A DNA stretch of 64,000 nucleotides from Microbacterium sp. ABRD28 (GTDB lineage Bacteria > Actinomycetota > Actinomycetes > Actinomycetales > Microbacteriaceae). The notes below the pieces were generated by a model. That model ran no database searches. It had not been told where the DNA came from and was given only the letters and a program-made list of their open reading frames with translations. The stretch's first letter is position 1. Each line of letters starts with the position of its first letter. Location of the stretch: assembly GCF_003850245.1 (NCBI RefSeq), contig NZ_CP031015.1:1550001-1614000 (forward strand), given 5' to 3'. The translations under genes were made by a program, and so were the position numbers. Shown here one piece after another: positions 60,132-64,000 of this stretch.

Positions 60132-60563
60132 ATGGCTGGGGAACGACAGGCTCGACTGGCGGACCGCATCAAGGTGCTGATCGCCGAGCGTCTGGAGAAG
60201 GGTCTGCGCGATCCGCGGTTGGGATTCGTCACCATCACCGATGTGAAGGTGACCGGCGATCTCCAGCACGCCTCGGTCTTCTACACCGTCCTCGGCGACG
60301 AGGAGGCGCGTCTGGCTTCGGGTGAGGCCCTGCGTCGGGCAACCGGCATGCTGCGCAGCGAAGTCGGCCGGGGCCTGGGCGTGCGTCTCACCCCGACGTT
60401 GGAGTTCATCCCCGACGCCCTCCCCGAGAACGCCGGTCACATCGAAGATCTCCTCCGTCAGGCGCGCGAGCGCGATCAGGCGGTCGCGGGGCTCGCGTCC
60501 TCCGCGACCTACGCCGGCGATGCCGACCCGTACGTCAAGCCCCGCGACGAGGACGAGGACTGA
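60132..60563 (+). CDS. rbfA: ribosome-binding factor A
   Basis: 30S maturation factor, 143 aa, KH-like fold. LADRIKVLIAERLEKGLRDPRLGFVTITDVKVTGD and AKVFYTVLGDE-like ASVFYTVLGD are family motifs, with PTLEFIPD. ATG 60132 has AGAGG upstream. The last 29 nt overlap mutY on the opposite strand. Confidence 0.95.
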   Translation: MAGERQARLADRIKVLIAERLEKGLRDPRLGFVTITDVKVTGDLQHASVFYTVLGDEEARLASGEALRRATGMLRSEVGRGLGVRLTPTLEFIPDALPENAGHIEDLLRQARERDQAVAGLASSATYAGDADPYVKPRDEDED

Positions 60564-61428
60564 CCCAGCCCGGGAGACGCAGCACGCCCTCGGAGGCCTC
60601 GACGAGGCCATCCGACACGAGCGAGTCGATCGCGCGGTCGCGCTGCAGCGCGTCGGGCCAGCCCGCGAGCACCGATTCCTGAGGGAGGTCGTGGGCGGCA
60701 TCCCTCAGCTCCCTGAGCACCGCTCCCCGCGCCTGCCGGTCGCTGCCCTCGTAGCGCGCCTGGCGGCGACGCGCATCACCCGTGTCGGGGTACCCCGCCG
60801 CCCGCCACGCGCACGTCGCCGACAGCGGGCAGGCCGCGCACCGGGGAGTCCGCGCAGTGCACACCGTCGCGCCGAGCTCCATCGCCGCGGCGTTGACGAT
60901 CCCGGCCGCGTCGTCATCGGGCGGGAGGATCGCCTCCATCGCCGAGAGATCACGGCGCGCAGGCGTTCCCGGCTGCGAACGTCCCTCCACGGCCCGGGCC
61001 AACACCCGACGCGTGTTGGTGTCCACCACCGGGTGCCGCCGACCGTACGCGAACACCGCCACCGCGCGCGCGGTGTAGTCCCCGATCCCGGTCAGCGCGA
61101 GGAGCGCGTCGACGTCGTGCGGGACGACCCCGCCATGCCGGTCGCGGATCTCGGTGGCAGCGCGATGCAGCCAGAGCGCCCGCCGCGGGTACCCGAGATT
61201 CGCCCACTGCCGCACCGCCTCTGCGGGAGGATCGGCAGCGAGGTCCACCGGGGCGGGCCAGCGCGCGAGCCATGCTTCCAGATGCGGGATGACGCGGTTC
61301 ACCGGCGTCTGCTGGAGCATGAACTCCGACACCAGCGTGCCCCAGGCCGGGAAGCCGGGGCGTCGCCACGGCAGGTCGCGCGCGTTGTCGCGGTACCACG
61401 CGATCAGCGGCGTGGCGAGGTCGGGCAT
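60535..61428 (-). CDS. mutY: A/G-specific adenine glycosylase
   Basis: Base-excision enzyme removing adenine opposite 8-oxoguanine, 297 aa. Catalytic Glu in SEFMLQQTPVNRV, HhH motif LTGIGDYTARAV, catalytic Asp in HPVVDTNTRRV, and four Cys for a 4Fe-4S cluster in C-x6-C-x2-C-x5-C (CTARTPRCAACPLSATC). The NUDIX-like 8-oxoG domain of E. coli MutY is missing; a short winged-helix-like tail remains. Leaderless ATG behind TAGGCT. Confidence 0.93.
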   Translation of the reverse strand: MPDLATPLIAWYRDNARDLPWRRPGFPAWGTLVSEFMLQQTPVNRVIPHLEAWLARWPAPVDLAADPPAEAVRQWANLGYPRRALWLHRAATEIRDRHGGVVPHDVDALLALTGIGDYTARAVAVFAYGRRHPVVDTNTRRVLARAVEGRSQPGTPARRDLSAMEAILPPDDDAAGIVNAAAMELGATVCTARTPRCAACPLSATCAWRAAGYPDTGDARRRQARYEGSDRQARGAVLRELRDAAHDLPQESVLAGWPDALQRDRAIDSLVSDGLVEASEGVLRLPGWVSPRPRRGA

Positions 61429-61435
61429 GGCGATC

Positions 61436-61441
61436 AGCCTA
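61436..61441 (-). promoter_or_regulatory. leaderless -10 box of mutY
   Basis: TAGGCT on the minus strand ends 7 nt before the ATG. Confidence 0.55.
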
Positions 61442-61475
61442 GACAGTCCCGCGCGGTGCGCAGGCCGCGCGGTCG

Positions 61476-61481
61476 TAGGCT
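61476..61481 (+). promoter_or_regulatory. leaderless -10 box of the uridine kinase-like gene
   Basis: TAGGCT ends 7 nt before the ATG; it drives udk-like, truB and a membrane gene. Confidence 0.55.
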
Positions 61482-61488
61482 GAGAGGC

Positions 61489-62175
61489 ATGCAGTTGCCC
61501 GTCACACCGGCCACCACACTGTGGCGGTCGCTTCGCGATGAGGTGCGTCAGCATTATCGTGCGGGGCGCATCATCCTCGCCGTCGACGGCATCGACGGCG
61601 CCGGCAAGACCATGTTCGCCGACCACCTCGCCACCGTCTTCGCCGAGGACGGCTCCGCGGTCTTCCGGGCCTCGATCGACGGCTTCCACCGTCCCCGCAG
61701 CGAGCGATACGCCCGCGGACGCACGTCGCCGGAGGGCTTCTACCGCGACTCCTTCGACTACGCCACCTTCCGGCGGGTGCTCATCGAGCCGTTCCGTGAC
61801 GGCGCGCAGACGGGCGGCGCGACAGGATTCCAGCTGGCGGCGTTCGACCACCGCCGTGACGCACCGCTCGAGGCCGAGTGGGTCACGGCGCCGCGCGACG
61901 CCGTGCTCATCGTCGACGGGGTGTTCCTCCTGCGCCCCGAGCTTCGAGGCATCTGGCACTGGTCGGTGTGGCTCGATGTGCCGATCGACGTCGCCGCTGC
62001 CCGGGTCTCCGAGCGGGACGGCACCGATCCCGATCCGTGGGCGCCTTCGAATGCCCGCTACCGCGAGGGGCAGGAGCTGTACCTGCAGGACGCCGATCCG
62101 CGCGCCGAGGCCTCGGCGATCGTCGACAACACCGATCCCGGGCATCCCCGACGTGTCTGGGCGGATTCCTGCTGA
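61489..62175 (+). CDS. uridine kinase-like P-loop kinase
   Basis: NTP-dependent kinase of the uridine kinase/phosphoribulokinase group, 228 aa. P-loop GIDGAGKT, SIDGFHRPRSERY (typical base-recognition strand) and VLIVDGVFLLRPELRGIW. Role in pyrimidine salvage is inferred. It overlaps truB by one base (TGATG). Leaderless start. Confidence 0.85.
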   Translation: MQLPVTPATTLWRSLRDEVRQHYRAGRIILAVDGIDGAGKTMFADHLATVFAEDGSAVFRASIDGFHRPRSERYARGRTSPEGFYRDSFDYATFRRVLIEPFRDGAQTGGATGFQLAAFDHRRDAPLEAEWVTAPRDAVLIVDGVFLLRPELRGIWHWSVWLDVPIDVAAARVSERDGTDPDPWAPSNARYREGQELYLQDADPRAEASAIVDNTDPGHPRRVWADSC

Positions 62176-63056
62176 TGGCGGGCATCCTCCTGGTCGACAA
62201 GCCCAGCGGCATCACCAGCCACGACGTCGTCGCCCGTGCGCGACGCGCGCGGGGAACGCGCAAGATCGGCCATGCCGGGACGCTCGATCCCCTGGCGACG
62301 GGACTGCTCGTGCTGGGGGTCGACGCCGCCACGCGCCTGCTCACCTTCGTGGTCGGGCTCGACAAGACGTACGAAGCGACGATCCGGCTCGGGCAGACGA
62401 CCACGACCGACGACGCCGACGGTCAGATCACGCAGGTGGCGGATGCCTCAGGGGTGACCGCCGACGCGGTCGAGTCGCACCTCGCGACGCTCCGAGGCAC
62501 GATCTCCCAGATCCCGAGCACCTACTCCGCCATCAAGGTCGACGGGCGGCGGGCCTACGACCTGGCCCGAGCCGGGCACGAGGTGCAGCTGGCGGCGCGG
62601 GAGGTGACGGTGACCCGTCTCGAGGTCACCGACGAGCGCCGCACCGGCACCGTGATCGATCTCGATGTGACGGTGGACTGCTCCAGCGGCACCTACATCC
62701 GCTCCCTCGCCCGCGACCTCGGTGCGGCCCTGGGCGTGGGTGGGCACCTCACGGCACTGCGCCGCACCCGCATCGGTCCCTTCCACATCGCCGACGCCGT
62801 CGGCATCGATGACCTGGTGGAGGCCTCACCGTGGCCTCCTGCAGAGGCCGCTGCGGCGGTGCTCGGCGCTCTCGGCGTCACCGCCGCGCAAGCCCGAGAC
62901 CTGCGTCACGGCAAGCGGCTGGCCGGGATCGCCTCGGCCCTTCCCGGCCCCCGGGCAGCGGCGATCGACCCCGACGGCGCCCTCGTGGGCATCGTCGAGC
63001 GCCGAGGAGACGACATCAAGAGCGTCGTCAACATGCCCGAGGAGGTCGCGGGATGA
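62175..63056 (+). CDS. truB: tRNA pseudouridine(55) synthase
   Basis: Makes pseudouridine 55 in the T-loop of tRNA, 293 aa. Catalytic Asp in GHAGTLDPLATG, then KTYEATIRLGQTT, and SSGTYIRSLARDLG. Starts ILLVDKPSGITSHDVV, as TruB does. One-base overlap with the kinase gene before it and ATGA overlap with the membrane gene behind it, so the three are coupled. Confidence 0.96.
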   Translation: MAGILLVDKPSGITSHDVVARARRARGTRKIGHAGTLDPLATGLLVLGVDAATRLLTFVVGLDKTYEATIRLGQTTTTDDADGQITQVADASGVTADAVESHLATLRGTISQIPSTYSAIKVDGRRAYDLARAGHEVQLAAREVTVTRLEVTDERRTGTVIDLDVTVDCSSGTYIRSLARDLGAALGVGGHLTALRRTRIGPFHIADAVGIDDLVEASPWPPAEAAAAVLGALGVTAAQARDLRHGKRLAGIASALPGPRAAAIDPDGALVGIVERRGDDIKSVVNMPEEVAG

Positions 63057-63421
63057 TCCTGTGGTTCACTCTGATCCAGGTCGCCGTCGCCGTGGCGGCG
63101 GGGCTGCTCGGCGTCATCCTGGGTCTTGCCGGACGCCGCCCGAGCGACCTCACCGTCGGGGCGATGGCCCTGGTCGAGGTGCTGCTGATCGTGCAGATCG
63201 TCGTCGCGGTCATCGCACCCTTCGCCGGCAACCCGCCCAGCGGCAGCCTGCTGGAGTTCTGGGTCTACCTCGTCTCGGCGGCCCTCCTTCCGCCCGCGGG
63301 GGTCGCGTGGGCTCTGGTGGAACGCAGCCGGTGGAGCACGGTGATCATGGGCGTCGCAGCTCTCGCCGTCGCCGTCATGGTGTGGCGGATGCAGGTGATC
63401 TGGACCGTTCAGCTCGCCTGA
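63053..63421 (+). CDS. small four-helix membrane protein
   Basis: A 122-aa protein with four hydrophobic segments and few charges. The order truB, small membrane protein, ribF is seen in Micrococcales. Not assigned to a function. ATGA overlap with truB. Confidence 0.75.
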   Translation: MILWFTLIQVAVAVAAGLLGVILGLAGRRPSDLTVGAMALVEVLLIVQIVVAVIAPFAGNPPSGSLLEFWVYLVSAALLPPAGVAWALVERSRWSTVIMGVAALAVAVMVWRMQVIWTVQLA

Positions 63422-63442
63422 GCGTCCGGGAGACGGCGAACG

Positions 63443-63448
63443 TAGGAT
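63443..63448 (+). promoter_or_regulatory. -10 box before the second membrane gene
   Basis: TAGGAT 10 nt before ATG 63459; overlaps an alternative ATG 63447. Confidence 0.4.
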
Positions 63449-63458
63449 GGGGTACGCA

Positions 63459-63905
63459 ATGATCTCGACCCCCCGCCCCCGCATGACCGGCATCGGCCGC
63501 GTCCTCGTCGTCGTCTACGGCATCATGGCGCTGGCCGCGACCGGTCGCTCCTTCGTCCAGATCGTCCGGGAGTTCGACGAGGCCCCGCTCGCCTACTCGC
63601 TCTCGGCGCTCGCGGCGGTCGTCTACATCCTCGCCACGCTCGCGCTGATCTTCTCCGGGTCGCGCACCTGGTACCGCGTGGCGTGGATCGCGATCTGCTT
63701 CGAGCTCGCGGGGGTCCTCATCATCGGGACGCTCAGCTTCCTCCTGCCCGACCTCTTCGCTCACCCCACCGTGTGGTCGTGGTTCGGAGCGGGCTATCTG
63801 CTGATCCCTCTGGTGCTTCCCTTCCTCGGGCTCTGGTGGCTGATCCTGCATCGCCCCGCGGTACGCCCGGCTGCGCCGGCTCCTGCCGACGCGGTGGCGC
63901 GATGA
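63459..63905 (+). CDS. small four-helix membrane protein upstream of ribF
   Basis: A 148-aa protein with helices at about 15-32, 45-66, 74-97 and 109-130 and an Ala/Pro tail. Not recognised by name. Alternative ATG 63447 would overlap the promoter. Its stop overlaps the ribF ATG (ATGA), suggesting joint expression with the flavin gene. Confidence 0.75.
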   Translation: MISTPRPRMTGIGRVLVVVYGIMALAATGRSFVQIVREFDEAPLAYSLSALAAVVYILATLALIFSGSRTWYRVAWIAICFELAGVLIIGTLSFLLPDLFAHPTVWSWFGAGYLLIPLVLPFLGLWWLILHRPAVRPAAPAPADAVAR

Positions 63906-64000
63906 TCGTCTTCCGCAGCCCGGAGGACATCCCCACCGGCTTCGGTCCCTCCGTCGTCGCGATCGGGAAGTTCGACGGCGTGCACGCCGGTCACCGCGCA
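63902..64000 (+). CDS. ribF: bifunctional riboflavin kinase/FAD synthetase, N-terminal fragment
   Basis: Only the first 33 codons are in the window; the gene runs past the end. The visible part has IGKFDGVHAGH, the nucleotide-binding motif of RibF adenylyltransferase domains. ATGA overlap with the membrane gene. Usual order truB-(membrane genes)-ribF. Confidence 0.85.
   Translation, partial: MIVFRSPEDIPTGFGPSVVAIGKFDGVHAGHRA

Overview
The window is high-GC actinobacterial chromosome, most likely from Microbacterium or a close Microbacteriaceae relative. The gene order, very long Rho and IF2 N-terminal extensions, a DUF222-HNH endonuclease and many promoters with a TANNNT -10 box 6-7 nt before the start codon (leaderless mRNAs) point that way. 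No prophage, transposase, CRISPR array, rRNA or tRNA gene was seen. No gap between genes exceeds 300 bases; the largest are 1-226 (upstream of rho) and 44872-45067 (trp leader region).

Region 1 (1-18.5 kb) follows the actinobacterial order rho, prfA, prmC, tsaC, wecA, atpI-like, atpBEFHAGDC. Between prfA and prmC lie an amidase, a holin-like membrane protein and a cysteine operon (two tandem cysK copies and cysE). The atp operon ends in a strong hairpin, and atpB seems to start at CTG.

Region 2 (18.5-34.5 kb) is mixed housekeeping and accessory content: yaaA, two membrane proteins, an aldo/keto reductase, a heterodimeric ABC exporter, a PP2C phosphatase next to an orphan EccC/FtsK-like ATPase, an APC permease, an asparaginase-alanine dehydrogenase pair, OsmC and a PlsC-type acyltransferase.

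Region 3 (34.6-46.2 kb) holds the isoprenoid/RIP set dxr, rseP (site-2 protease) and ispG, broken up by a MurE-type ligase, a YcnI-like protein with a membrane partner, a DUF222-HNH endonuclease and a TrpE-TrpG fusion. The fusion is preceded by a complete transcription attenuator: a 9-codon leader peptide with tandem Trp codons, pause and anti-terminator pairings, and a terminator.

Region 4 (46.3-64 kb) carries acdS (ACC deaminase) beside an AT-rich palindrome, proS, a DUF1206 protein, a Tat-exported PhoX phosphatase, an AGCS symporter and an HdeD-lipase fusion. It ends in the conserved nusA-ylxR-infB-rbfA block, mutY, a uridine kinase-like gene, truB, two small membrane proteins and the first codons of ribF, cut by the window edge.

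Most flagged points concern regulation: the leaderless trp attenuator, the acdS palindrome, the CTG start of atpB, the infB hairpin that covers its ribosome binding site, and the widespread leaderless promoters. The orphan EccC/PP2C pair and the HdeD-lipase fusion are the main protein-level curiosities.
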